Shown: positions 1 to 8,819 of the stretch, piece after piece
Layout of the letters: every line of letters starts with the position of its first letter
Position numbering within the stretch: the stretch's first letter is position 1
Source of the DNA: Candidatus Caenarcanales bacterium
Lineage (GTDB): Bacteria; Cyanobacteriota; Vampirovibrionia; LMEP-6097
NCBI GenBank assembly: GCA_013216135.1
Contig: JABSOS010000008.1
Coordinates: 62,001 to 126,000, forward strand
Direction: 5' to 3'
Length of the DNA stretch: 64,000 nt
Program-made: the position numbers and the translations under genes
The notes under the pieces: generated by a model
The model's database searches: none
Told to the model about the DNA's origin: nothing
What the model saw: the letters and a program-made list of their open reading frames with translations, nothing else

Positions 1-1492
1 AGATTAAACTGAGTAAATCATCAATCTCCAAAGGAAGCTCACTTCTCATTTGATTGAAATTAATGCTTCGAGCAAGAAATTTTTGATCAGTTCTAACTTT
101 TAATAGGCTAGATATTAGAAAGCTTTGCTTGACAATATTATTTACTGAGATATTTAAATCTCTAGATTCAATATTAACTTTATCTTTATTGAATTTTAAT
201 GGAATGTCTTTGAAAACTGCTTGAACACTGGGTTCTCTATATTCATCTTCATCATTCCAGTCTTTTAGTTTTTCTGGATAGTATTTCAAATGAGGTTCTA
301 AGCCATCAAAGAGAGTATTATTTTCAATTCTTGAATGATCATTGTGATTGGAATTATAGAAGATAGCAGATTTATAGTTGGATTGTGCTTCATCTATATC
401 TACGCCAATCTTTATTGAAGGAATAGCTTTTAGTGATGGTGAGTTTTTTATGTTATTAACAAGTTTAATAATGTCTGTGACATTTTCCTTAGTAAGGTAT
501 AAGCCTGATTGATTAGTTAGTAGCTCTGGGAAGTTGAATTTATCTCCGTCACTTAGTTGGTTTTCAGTTATTTTTGAGCTAGTGTAAGACTTTGATTCAT
601 ACTTATTAAGATTTTGCTTAATAAAAGCATCTTCTTTATCATTTAGATTGAGTGATAAAGAAAGACCGATCTTATATTCTGGTTCAATATCAAATCGACT
701 TGCTGGAGGGATTATTAGCTGTGCTAAATCTTCTTTTTCTCTGTTATTTTCTTTGATAGCTTTCGTGAGTTGAGCTAGTTGCCAATGATCACTTTTGATA
801 TTGTCAACATCGTTAATTAAGATTTGCTCTATTTTACTCAGATAAGTATCTTTTTTATGTTCACTATCAAAGCTTTTATTAGCTTTACTATAAATATTTA
901 TTAATAGGTCAGTTAAATCACTGTTTTGTATATTTTTACTATGATCGGGAAAATCAGGCTCTAGGTCAGGGTTATAGGTTTTTATCATTTTATTCATGAA
1001 GGCTATATAATCTATAAAATTATTATCAAGCTCTTCTATTATCGATTTCTTTCGTTCATTAGTAAGTTTACTTTTTACTATCCCTTTATTAAAGTTACTT
1101 TTAAAATTGATTAACTCTTCGATAAAACTATTAAGCGCTTCTTCTTTTTTGCTATTTCTATTATTTGGAACCATCAACTCAAATTTTTTGAAATCTTGTT
1201 GAGATTTGCCATAGAAGGCATTAATATCAGATAAATTTGGGACTTGATAAGCTTTGAAAAGTTCAGCCTGTTCTTTTAATGAATATTTTTCTTGAATATA
1301 TTTTTTTAACTGACTAAAAGCTTCTGTAATAATTTTTTGCTCATTATCTTTAAAATTAATATTAAGCTTGAGAGTTTTGGGCGTTACTTTTTTCTTGATT
1401 TCTATATCAGTATTTAAGGCAGCATTGTTTATTTCAGATCTATTCTCTGAATAAAATGAATAATCTTCTTTGTTGCTTCCTGTTATTTCCAT
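1..1492 (-). CDS. Orphan protein, partial (3' end beyond window)
   Basis: An open frame of about 497 codons runs without a stop from an ATG at 1492 to the window edge, so the C-terminus is missing. The N-terminus reads MEITGSNKEDYSF. The product is Lys/Asp/Asn/Ser-rich and largely hydrophilic, with many predicted helices and no signal peptide or membrane segment. I recognise no family. It is divergent from the phosphatase gene at 1590, with about 100 bases between them. A TAAAAT hexamer lies upstream in the AT-rich gap, but no clear Shine-Dalgarno is seen. It resembles the other long hydrophilic orphans in this window in composition only. Confidence 0.75.
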   Translation of the reverse strand, partial: MEITGSNKEDYSFYSENRSEINNAALNTDIEIKKKVTPKTLKLNINFKDNEQKIITEAFSQLKKYIQEKYSLKEQAELFKAYQVPNLSDINAFYGKSQQDFKKFELMVPNNRNSKKEEALNSFIEELINFKSNFNKGIVKSKLTNERKKSIIEELDNNFIDYIAFMNKMIKTYNPDLEPDFPDHSKNIQNSDLTDLLINIYSKANKSFDSEHKKDTYLSKIEQILINDVDNIKSDHWQLAQLTKAIKENNREKEDLAQLIIPPASRFDIEPEYKIGLSLSLNLNDKEDAFIKQNLNKYESKSYTSSKITENQLSDGDKFNFPELLTNQSGLYLTKENVTDIIKLVNNIKNSPSLKAIPSIKIGVDIDEAQSNYKSAIFYNSNHNDHSRIENNTLFDGLEPHLKYYPEKLKDWNDEDEYREPSVQAVFKDIPLKFNKDKVNIESRDLNISVNNIVKQSFLISSLLKVRTDQKFLARSINFNQMRSELPLEIDDLLSLI

Positions 1493-1589
1493 CCGTAAAT
1501 ATTTAAGATATTAATTTTAGCTTTACCTTATAGATACTTAGATTAAATTCTACTTATCATTCAGATTTATCGTATTACAATAGTAGCTA

Positions 1590-2357
1590 GTGCTCAATCA
1601 AAACATTAAATCCAAAACTCTTCAAATTATGGAAAAAGCAGCTTTAGCTGCTGCAGAAATTCAGTTAGATTACTTTAGACAGTTTGATAAATTAAACCCA
1701 GAGGAAAAGCAACCAAAAGATTTTGTTACTGAAGCTGATAAAAAGTCTGAAGAGAGAATAATTGAGATTTTATCTGAAGAATTCCCTGATTATGGTTTTA
1801 TCGGTGAGGAGTCTGGTGAGACTAATCCCTCAGCTAAGCAGAAATTTGTTATTGATCCTTTAGATGGAACTGTAAATTTTATGAAAGGGGTTCCTTTCTT
1901 TTGTGTTTCAATTGGGCTTGCTGATTTAGGTGATTCTGAGAAATTAGAAAGCATCGAACAAATTAAAGCTGGTTATATTTATGCTCCATATTTAAAGGAA
2001 AGCTTTTATGCCGAAAGAGGTTCAGGGGCGTATATCGATAATGAAGTAGTCACTAAACCAGATTCTAATCCTGGAATTCTTTCTAGTATTGGTTTTAAAC
2101 AGATTGATCGTCGAGGGCAATTTCCTTTAATCGATGAGATTGTGAAATCTAGCTCACATAGGAGGTTTTTAGGTGCTGCAGCTTTAGAATTAGCATACGT
2201 AGCTGCTGGGCGGTTTGATTCTTTTGCTCATTTGTGTCTTAACCCTTGGGATATGGCTGCTGCAGCTGTAATTCTTGAAGAAGCTAATTACAAGGTACAG
2301 GATTTAAATGGAGGAAGAGATATTTTTACTAATAAAAATATCTTAGCGACACATTAA
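1590..2357 (+). CDS. suhB: Inositol monophosphatase family protein
   Basis: This is a Mg2+/Li+-sensitive phosphatase of the inositol monophosphatase superfamily and should remove phosphate from inositol phosphates or a related small sugar phosphate in the cytosol. Motifs are in family order: DFVTEADKKSE, GEESG, the metal-binding DPLDGTVNF near residue 91, and NPWDMAAAA near residue 218. At 255 aa it is close to the usual 260-270. The start is GTG at 1590; a TACAAT -10 at 1576-1581 would start transcription near 1588, giving an almost leaderless mRNA. ATG at codon 14 is an alternative start. The stop overlaps the next start by one base, so the two genes are probably coupled. The exact substrate cannot be read from sequence. 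Confidence 0.88.
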   Translation: MLNQNIKSKTLQIMEKAALAAAEIQLDYFRQFDKLNPEEKQPKDFVTEADKKSEERIIEILSEEFPDYGFIGEESGETNPSAKQKFVIDPLDGTVNFMKGVPFFCVSIGLADLGDSEKLESIEQIKAGYIYAPYLKESFYAERGSGAYIDNEVVTKPDSNPGILSSIGFKQIDRRGQFPLIDEIVKSSSHRRFLGAAALELAYVAAGRFDSFAHLCLNPWDMAAAAVILEEANYKVQDLNGGRDIFTNKNILATH

Positions 2358-2746
2358 TGAGTGAAGAATGTCCATGTGGTTCAGGAAAGAACTATCGTGA
2401 ATGTTGTAAGTTGTATCATGATGGTTTTATGAAAGCTGCTACAGCAGAGCTATTAATGCGCTCTCGCTATTCAGCTTACGTTATGAAGAAAAGGGACTAT
2501 TTATTAAAAACTTGGGATGAAGAATCTTGTCCTAAATTTTTTAAGTTTGATAAAAATATAAGCTGGTTAAGTTTAGAAATTATAGGAACTGAACTTGGGA
2601 CAGAGTTTGATGATGAAGGATGGGTTGAATTTAAAGCTCATTTTAAAACGGCTAAGAAAAAGACTTCTCAACACGAAAAAAGTCATTTTGTGAAAATCAA
2701 TTCACAGTGGATTTACAATCAAAAACAATCGGTTAATTTTATATAA
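2357..2746 (+). CDS. ychJ: YchJ-type SEC-C motif protein (UPF0225)
   Basis: A 129 aa protein opening with the zinc-binding SEC-C signature CPCGSGKNYRECC, followed by a YchJ-like domain (LLMRSRYSAYV, then ETWDEESCP-like spacing and WVEFKAHF). The family is small, cytosolic and of poorly defined role; SEC-C zinc knuckles bind partners such as SecB or the ribosome in other proteins. The start ATG shares its A with the TAA stop of the phosphatase gene, so translational coupling is likely. The 3' end overlaps the convergent 861 aa gene by 8 bases. Confidence 0.85.
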   Translation: MSEECPCGSGKNYRECCKLYHDGFMKAATAELLMRSRYSAYVMKKRDYLLKTWDEESCPKFFKFDKNISWLSLEIIGTELGTEFDDEGWVEFKAHFKTAKKKTSQHEKSHFVKINSQWIYNQKQSVNFI

Positions 2747-5324
2747 TTTCATCATATGAATCGTAGTAATCTTTAATTGCCTTTGATTTTGCTATTTTAT
2801 TGAGTAAGACCTCGAAATACTCAAATTCATCATCAATTTCACTACTCCTAGTTTCATAGAATTTATCTAAGGCAAGATCTTGTACATAAGGATTTTGCTT
2901 ATATTTTTCTATAAGTAATTGGATTTCTTCTTCTACTTTGTCATTGATTGTAAAACCATCTTCTAGTTGTTTTCTACGAATTCTAGTGTTTTTAGCTTGA
3001 ACTGAAAAAGGTCCTTCTTTAAATATTGCTTTTTTATATTTTGTCGGATCTTGAATAAGATCTTTTAAATCTTGTTTAAACTTACTTGGAACCTCTGCTT
3101 CGATAACATATATTCCTCTATCGTATTTATTGTAGAAAGCTATTAGTTTGTTTGAAGCTACGATTTCTTTTGATGGTTTAGTTATTGTTATGTTTGGATT
3201 ATTGATTTTATCTGCTGGATATTTTAGTTCCTTAAGTGTGTAGCTGAAAGGTAATATCTCAAGATATTTTACTTGATTAGTAAGCGTGTGCTTTAAAGTT
3301 ATATGTTCATTAGGAATTTTCCTAAGATCCCATGGAGAATTACTTCTGGTTTTAAAGTATTTTTCAATGTATCTCTGAATTTGCCCTCTAGCTGAGCCTT
3401 CTAACTTTTCTAACTCTTTTTGCTTATCACTGAAGCTTAGACCTTTTTGTTTTCTAACTGCCCATATTTTATTTTCGAGCTGGTCTAATTTTTGATCAGA
3501 TACAGGTATGAAGTCTATCAACTGTTTATTTTCTGGATTGATATTGTATGCATTGCTGAGGCTTGATATTATATTTGTTTTAAAATTCTGTACCAGGTGA
3601 TTTTGGAGTATATGTTGTCTTAGTTTGAAGAGGAGATTTTGATCTTTGAATGGTGTTTGAGGGTCTTTAATATATTTATCTAGTTCTGCTACTGAGGCAA
3701 TCGATAAGTCAAGGTCATTTTCAATCTGTTTGAAGATTTCATTTAAGTTTGAAGAATTCTTTCCATTAGATCTTAGCCACCAGTTTAGTTTATTCAACAA
3801 ACTACTTTTAACTTCTTTAGCAGATGTGCTTAGATTAACTTCAGATACTTCGATGTGAGCTTTTTCTTTAAGTTTATTAAAATTCATCAACACAATTTTT
3901 TGATAAGGCGAGTCTTTAATTTTTGACTTTCCTGGATTTGGTTTAATTACTATTGAGTTTTCTTTTTGAACTATTTTAGGTGGATATTTTTCAAATATAG
4001 TTGCTAACTCTTCTAGGGGGAAATCATTACCTAAATTGACTTTTACCACTATTGGTTCGGTTTCCTGAGCATTTTTCCCATTTACATTATCTGTGAAATA
4101 TGAGAGTTGATGAATTGTGAAGTATGAAATACTTGGAGATTGATTTTTAGAGCTTTTTATTTCTAAGGCAAGGTTTTGATTATTTGGTGAAAGTATTTCC
4201 CATAGCTTACTAGAGATTTCACCTCTTTCAATTTCCAAATCATAGGGGTGTGGACCTCTAGTTTTATCAGTAACATTTGCACCAAGTACTTTAAAGAGCT
4301 GTTTGATGATTTGCTCTCCAGCTCTTCCTGATTTATGACTAAGGGTTCTTTCAATCTCATCTTTGATTTCAGATGTATTAATTAACTTTTGTAAAACTGT
4401 TTTTTTGCCTATGATTTCTATTTTGGCTTCTGATCTATCCTTGTCTTCAAGAAGGATCTCTAAGTGTTGCTTTCTTGTATCATTATTTTTCTTTGATTTT
4501 ATTGAATTATATTTGGGGCTTGAACTAAAGCCAGCTTTATGCTTAGGTGGAGTAATTCTAATGTGGATATCTTTTTTACTAGCTCCTTCCTCTAGGCTTT
4601 CTTTTAATACATTGAAGTTGGGGTTAGTAGAGCTATGAACGATGATATTTGGAGGATTGTTTTTCTTACTTTTTACTTTTGGGTTTAGCTTCCCTGAATC
4701 AATCTCATAAAGTAATTTAGTTGAAAAAGGTTTTTTTTCTTGTGTTTTGAAAACAGGTCTAAATTTTCTAAATAGTTTTCCCATAATGATTTCGATAGGG
4801 AAATTTCTTGTGTCTTTTAATTTAGTTAAACCATGTAAGCTAGGGTTTTTAAGCTCTTGCTCCAGTTTATCTGCTTTGATTTCAATCATTTTGATTGATG
4901 GCAGTGAGCTTTTTTTACGAATTATATGATTTGCTAATTTACGGGCTGAGCTTTCATCAAGATCTTCTCCAGAAGAGGTTACTGGGTATAAAAGATGTAA
5001 GTCGTTATCTCCTTGAGCGTAATAGAGGGGAATACCTAAAGGGTTTTGTTCTAAAGATGTGAATTTTAAAGGGCCTGATATTTTTGAAAATATTTGATGG
5101 AGTTGCCTTAGCTTCTTTGTACTTAGTAAATTTTCTTTACCGAGACTTTTTCCAGTTTCTCTTTGATTAGTTTGAGAGTCTTTTCTTTTAAGGTCTCTTT
5201 TCTTTACTTCTGAATGAAATGCTCTTGTTTCTTTTATAAGAAACTCGTTTAAACCAAGGTCTCTAGAATTTTCTGAATTTAGTGGGGTTTGCACCATCTG
5301 TTCAGTTGCATACAAGCAAAACAC
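2739..5324 (-). CDS. Large orphan protein with PD-(D/E)XK nuclease-like core
   Basis: An 861 aa hydrophilic protein of no recognised family. Residues about 330-430 show a restriction-nuclease-like layout: GRAGEQIIKQLF (helix with Glu337), PYDLEIE with Asp362, then a strand LALEIKSSK with Glu388-x-Lys390, resembling DUF3883/Mrr-type PD-(D/E)XK cores. The N-terminal 300 residues are basic and low in predicted structure; the C-terminal 430 are helical and Lys/Glu-rich. No signal peptide is present. The longest frame starts at GTG 5324; ATG at 5297 (MVQTPLNSEN) is equally plausible. No methylase or helicase partner lies nearby, so this is not an obvious restriction system. Nuclease activity is inference from motif spacing only. 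Confidence 0.8.
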   Translation of the reverse strand: MFCLYATEQMVQTPLNSENSRDLGLNEFLIKETRAFHSEVKKRDLKRKDSQTNQRETGKSLGKENLLSTKKLRQLHQIFSKISGPLKFTSLEQNPLGIPLYYAQGDNDLHLLYPVTSSGEDLDESSARKLANHIIRKKSSLPSIKMIEIKADKLEQELKNPSLHGLTKLKDTRNFPIEIIMGKLFRKFRPVFKTQEKKPFSTKLLYEIDSGKLNPKVKSKKNNPPNIIVHSSTNPNFNVLKESLEEGASKKDIHIRITPPKHKAGFSSSPKYNSIKSKKNNDTRKQHLEILLEDKDRSEAKIEIIGKKTVLQKLINTSEIKDEIERTLSHKSGRAGEQIIKQLFKVLGANVTDKTRGPHPYDLEIERGEISSKLWEILSPNNQNLALEIKSSKNQSPSISYFTIHQLSYFTDNVNGKNAQETEPIVVKVNLGNDFPLEELATIFEKYPPKIVQKENSIVIKPNPGKSKIKDSPYQKIVLMNFNKLKEKAHIEVSEVNLSTSAKEVKSSLLNKLNWWLRSNGKNSSNLNEIFKQIENDLDLSIASVAELDKYIKDPQTPFKDQNLLFKLRQHILQNHLVQNFKTNIISSLSNAYNINPENKQLIDFIPVSDQKLDQLENKIWAVRKQKGLSFSDKQKELEKLEGSARGQIQRYIEKYFKTRSNSPWDLRKIPNEHITLKHTLTNQVKYLEILPFSYTLKELKYPADKINNPNITITKPSKEIVASNKLIAFYNKYDRGIYVIEAEVPSKFKQDLKDLIQDPTKYKKAIFKEGPFSVQAKNTRIRRKQLEDGFTINDKVEEEIQLLIEKYKQNPYVQDLALDKFYETRSSEIDDEFEYFEVLLNKIAKSKAIKDYYDSYDEII

Positions 5325-5372
5325 CGAGCTTACTTTTAATTCTATATAGTGATTAAGAAATGGGTAATTAGA

Positions 5373-5391
5373 ATTCGTTCATAGAACGAAT
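5373..5391. promoter_or_regulatory. Perfect 19-base palindrome upstream of the 861 aa gene
   Basis: ATTCGTTC-ata-GAACGAAT, arms of 8 bases around a 3-base centre, sits in the gap between the 861 aa gene and the NagB-like gene. It could be an operator or a weak hairpin. Its half-sites point opposite to a Gram-positive LexA box, so I do not call it an SOS site. Confidence 0.35.
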
Positions 5392-5437
5392 ATAAAGTTA
5401 AAAAAAAGTTATTGATAGAGACTTTTCTTAATATCGC

Positions 5438-6160
5438 TTAAGTTTTTATCTTAAGCTCACGAGCAAAGTTATGATCAGTGTAAATCTCTAATTTATTTAA
5501 ATGATTTTCAAGTAGAAAACCTAGACCTGTATCATTATCTTCAAGTGCAGCTAAAAATGAATCAACTTTATCTGTTCCTTTAATCGTGAGAATAATTTTT
5601 TCGAGGCTAGAAGACTCAAAGATGTCAGTTCCTACTGTAACAGCTTTTTCGACGCCTAATTTCTCTGCTGTTGATTCACTTAAAAATACTTCTGTTATTT
5701 CACGGTTTAAATATTCTTCTCCGATAAAAGCTACGTGGGCAGTCCTGGGATCAGCTCCTAAGCCTAGATAGATTGCTCTAGCTCCAGCTTGAATATTTAA
5801 AAAGTGTTGATAGGCTTCAGGGTTCTTTACATCAATTTCATAGAATTCATTTTTTAATTTAGATATTAATTCTGGTAGCGACTCTTTTAAATTAGTAGCA
5901 AAGCTTTTTGTTTCAGCTTCTTCATTGAGGACCAGTTCGTCTAAGTGTGAAATATATAGTTCTGGGTGTACAATATCATCTCGACCTATCAGGTTTTCAT
6001 TTACTAAAGAGTAAATTCCTTCTTCATAGGTTTTACCTACAGGTAAAATTACTAAGCCTGGCTTTGAAAAATCTTCTAAAAGTAAAGAGCATACAGTTTT
6101 ATCAAGCTCAAAAGAGGTTTGAGCATTATGAATCTTCTGTAAAATCGACTCTGGGATCAT
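5438..6160 (-). CDS. NagB/6-phosphogluconolactonase-like sugar isomerase
   Basis: A 240 aa protein matching the glucosamine-6-phosphate isomerase / 6-phosphogluconolactonase fold. An N-terminal helix is followed by LVILPVGKTYEEGIYSLV (phosphate-loop region), SHLDELVL aligning with the NLDEY catalytic Asp region, and LGLGADPRTAHVAFIGEE aligning with the family GIGxDGHIAF loop, then STAEKLGVEKAVTVG. The loop Asp and His are kept, but about three residues are inserted between them. The role would be a cytosolic aldose/ketose or lactone reaction on a sugar phosphate. It follows serA by 32 bases on the same strand; a TATATT hexamer at 6177-6172 gives its own possible short-leader promoter. Confidence 0.65.
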   Translation of the reverse strand: MIPESILQKIHNAQTSFELDKTVCSLLLEDFSKPGLVILPVGKTYEEGIYSLVNENLIGRDDIVHPELYISHLDELVLNEEAETKSFATNLKESLPELISKLKNEFYEIDVKNPEAYQHFLNIQAGARAIYLGLGADPRTAHVAFIGEEYLNREITEVFLSESTAEKLGVEKAVTVGTDIFESSSLEKIILTIKGTDKVDSFLAALEDNDTGLGFLLENHLNKLEIYTDHNFARELKIKT

Positions 6161-6192
6161 GCGCTTAAAGCAATATACCCACTAGAAGCTTC

Positions 6193-7782
6193 CTAAATTC
6201 CTTTTAGACGAACGTATTTAGCCGTTTCTATACCTTCAATTGCAGCTACATCTTTTAAGATTTCAGATTCAATTTCAGAGTCTACATTAATCACCATAAC
6301 AGCAGAAGCGGTATCATCTTTTCTTCCTAGGTTAAGTGAACTGATATTAATTCCTTTGTCCCATAAGATTTTAGAGATTTGAGCTACTTTACCAGGCTCA
6401 TCTTTATGGAAAGTTACCACAGAATGTGAGTCTGGCTGGATGTTAACAGGGAATGAATCTATTTCGATAATAGTCGGGATATTCTCTTGAAGGACTGTAC
6501 CAGCTATAGCTTTAGTGCCATCTTCAGTTTTCATTACAATTCTTAACTTATCTACATAAGCTCCAGAATCATCTGATTTAAGCTCAGCAATTTTAATTCC
6601 TCTTTCTTTTGCGATCATTGGGGCGTTAACGAAACTTACACCATCAATGTTCTGAGAGAGAATACCTTTAAGAACAGCCAATTTTAAACCTTCAATGTTT
6701 TTATCAGCGAGGTGCCCTAAAGCTTCGATTTCGATGTTTTGGATACAACCAGTTGATAATTGAGCTAAAACTGCTCCCATGTGCTCAGCAAGAGGTAAGT
6801 AATGCTTAATAGCTTTAAGTAATTCTGGTTTTAAACCAGGAAGGTTTACAGCAGATCTAGCTACACCACCAGCAAGTACATCTCTGATTTGTTCAGCTAC
6901 ATCTAAAGCTACATTTACTTGAGCTTCTTTAGTGCTAGCACCTAAGTGAGGAGTTAATACTACTTTATCCCCACAAGCTTGCAGTGGAGATTCTTTTAGA
7001 GGTTCTTCTACAAATACATCAACTGCAGCTCCGGCTACTTTCCCTGAGTTTAAAGCATCAGCTAAGTCTTGTTCATTAATTAAACCGCCACGAGCACAGT
7101 TAACTAAGTAAACTCCATCTTTCATAGTCGCTATGCTCTCAGTGTTAATCATATTTTCAGTTTCAGGTGTTTTAGGAACGTGAAGTGTGATTACATCAGC
7201 TTCTCTGAAAAGTTCATCTAATTCAACTTTATTAAAACCTAAGTCACTTGCTTTCTCTTTAGAAACATAGGGATCAAAACCGATAACTTTCATTCCTAGA
7301 GCTAAAGCAACGTTTCCTACTCTCTGACCGATTTTACCCAAGCCTACAACTCCTAAAGTTCTAGAATTAAGTTCTGCACCTACAAACTTTGATCTTTCCC
7401 ACTTTTTAGCTTTTACAGAAGCATCTGCCTCAGGGATTTTACGCATCATTGACATCATTAAAGCTACTGTATGTTCTGCTGCTGAAACGGTATTTCCTTC
7501 AGGAGAGTTAACTACTATTACACCTTTCTCAGTTGCAGACCCAATATCAATGTTATCTACACCTACTCCCGCTCTTCCAATAATTTTAAGATTTGAAGCT
7601 TGTTCTAAAACATCCTTAGTAACTGTAGTTTGAGATCTAATTAAAAGTGCGTCATAGTCTTTAATGCAGGACTTTAGTTCTTCAGGGCTAGTGCCAGGCT
7701 TATAATCTAGCTCACAAGCTCCTTCAAGTATGTTTAAACCTGAGCTATCTAATTTGTCCGTTACTAATACTTTTGGTGACAT
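6193..7782 (-). CDS. serA: D-3-phosphoglycerate dehydrogenase
   Basis: First enzyme of serine synthesis: oxidises 3-phosphoglycerate to 3-phosphohydroxypyruvate with NAD+. The 529 aa length is the long form. It has a substrate domain, a Rossmann domain with GLGKIG at 147-152, catalytic Arg231 in NCARGGL, Glu260 and His279 (LTPHLGAS), an intervening ASB-like domain, and a C-terminal ACT domain beginning near residue 455 (VVTFHKDEPGKVAQIS) expected to sense serine. The ATG at 7782 matches the normal N-terminus. It is divergent from hemC with only 19 bases between start codons; a TAGAAT -10 at 7799-7794 would give a leader of about 5 bases. Confidence 0.97.
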   Translation of the reverse strand: MSPKVLVTDKLDSSGLNILEGACELDYKPGTSPEELKSCIKDYDALLIRSQTTVTKDVLEQASNLKIIGRAGVGVDNIDIGSATEKGVIVVNSPEGNTVSAAEHTVALMMSMMRKIPEADASVKAKKWERSKFVGAELNSRTLGVVGLGKIGQRVGNVALALGMKVIGFDPYVSKEKASDLGFNKVELDELFREADVITLHVPKTPETENMINTESIATMKDGVYLVNCARGGLINEQDLADALNSGKVAGAAVDVFVEEPLKESPLQACGDKVVLTPHLGASTKEAQVNVALDVAEQIRDVLAGGVARSAVNLPGLKPELLKAIKHYLPLAEHMGAVLAQLSTGCIQNIEIEALGHLADKNIEGLKLAVLKGILSQNIDGVSFVNAPMIAKERGIKIAELKSDDSGAYVDKLRIVMKTEDGTKAIAGTVLQENIPTIIEIDSFPVNIQPDSHSVVTFHKDEPGKVAQISKILWDKGINISSLNLGRKDDTASAVMVINVDSEIESEILKDVAAIEGIETAKYVRLKGI

Positions 7783-7801
7783 TATAGGCTAAAATTCTAG
7801 C
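7783..7801. promoter_or_regulatory. Compact bidirectional serA/hemC promoter
   Basis: The 19 bases between the two start codons contain a near-palindrome, GCTAAAATTCTAGC (7788-7801 region), that reads as TAAAAT on plus (7790-7795) and TAGAAT on minus (7799-7794). Standard spacing puts the plus start at 7802, the A of the hemC ATG, and the minus start at 7787, five bases before serA. No convincing -35 is visible on either side. Confidence 0.5.
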
Positions 7802-8818
7802 ATGTCTGAAAATCTTGAAGAAATTCAAAAGTATGAACATATAAAGATCGGTTCTAGAGATAGTCAATTAGCTCTTCTACAGAGTAATATGGTTAAGAAC
7901 ACCATAGAAACTAAGTACCCTAATATCCATTGTGAAATTATTAAAATTAAAACCCAAGGAGATAAAATTTTAGATACAGCTCTTTCTAAGATTGGAGATA
8001 AGGGATTATTTGTTAAAGAATTAGAAGTCGAACTTACTTTAGGTAATGTAGATATAGCTGTGCACAGCATGAAAGATATGCCTACTGTAGTTCCTCCAGG
8101 TTTGAAACTCATTCCAGCACTGAAAAGAGAAGATGTTCGGGATATAGTATGCTTATCTAAAGAGAAAATAGAATATTTTAAAAACAATCCCATCCCTGAA
8201 GGTGACAGTGTTCTTGCTCATTTGAAAACGATCGGGACTTCAAGTTTAAGAAGAATTGCTCAGATAAAAGCTAAATACCCTCATTTAGAGGTGAAAGATA
8301 TTCGTGGTAATCTGAATACTCGTTTTAGAAAGTTAGATGACCCTGAACTGGGGTATGATGCAATAGTACTTGCTGCTGCAGGTGTTAAAAGACTTTCAGA
8401 AATTGATGATAGCTTTTTAAATAGAGCTAGTGAGTTTCTTGACCCTGTGATTGTTAAGCCTGCTGTTGCTCAGGGAGCACTTGCAATAGAATTTTTAGAA
8501 GAAAGAACTAAGATTGAAGAGCTTATTAACTCTCTTGAAGATAGTCCTGAACAGGATATTCAGAACAATATTTTAGCTATTGAAAGGAACTTTTTGAATG
8601 AACTTGAAGGTGGTTGTCAGATACCTATAGGTATATATAGTGAAAGAAAAGAAAAAACAGTCTGCTTCCACAGTGTCGTTTCGTCATTAGACGGAACTGA
8701 CTCTGTAGAAAACAGACTGACAAAACCATATATTGAACTCACTCCTCGAATTGGTCGAGAAATTGCTCAAAAACTGAAAAGCTTAGGTGCAGAAAAATTA
8801 CTCTCTATCAGAGTTTAA
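7802..8818 (+). CDS. hemC: Porphobilinogen deaminase (hydroxymethylbilane synthase)
   Basis: Polymerises four porphobilinogen molecules into hydroxymethylbilane in tetrapyrrole (heme/siroheme/B12) synthesis. The 338 aa protein carries GSRDSQLALLQ, TQGDKI, GDKGLFVKELE, DIAVHSMKDMPT (catalytic Asp region), SSLRR, DIRGNLNTR and the dipyrromethane-attaching Cys272 in EGGCQIPIG. These motifs read close to cyanobacterial HemC. The ATG at 7802 coincides with the predicted transcription start, so the mRNA is probably leaderless. No other heme gene is in the window. It ends one base before the convergent acidic-protein gene. Confidence 0.97.
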   Translation: MSENLEEIQKYEHIKIGSRDSQLALLQSNMVKNTIETKYPNIHCEIIKIKTQGDKILDTALSKIGDKGLFVKELEVELTLGNVDIAVHSMKDMPTVVPPGLKLIPALKREDVRDIVCLSKEKIEYFKNNPIPEGDSVLAHLKTIGTSSLRRIAQIKAKYPHLEVKDIRGNLNTRFRKLDDPELGYDAIVLAAAGVKRLSEIDDSFLNRASEFLDPVIVKPAVAQGALAIEFLEERTKIEELINSLEDSPEQDIQNNILAIERNFLNELEGGCQIPIGIYSERKEKTVCFHSVVSSLDGTDSVENRLTKPYIELTPRIGREIAQKLKSLGAEKLLSIRV

Positions 8819-8819
8819 T

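Noticed and set aside
4163-4929. Short frames on both strands within the 861 aa gene
   Set aside because: They are shadows of the long coding frame and lack ribosome sites.
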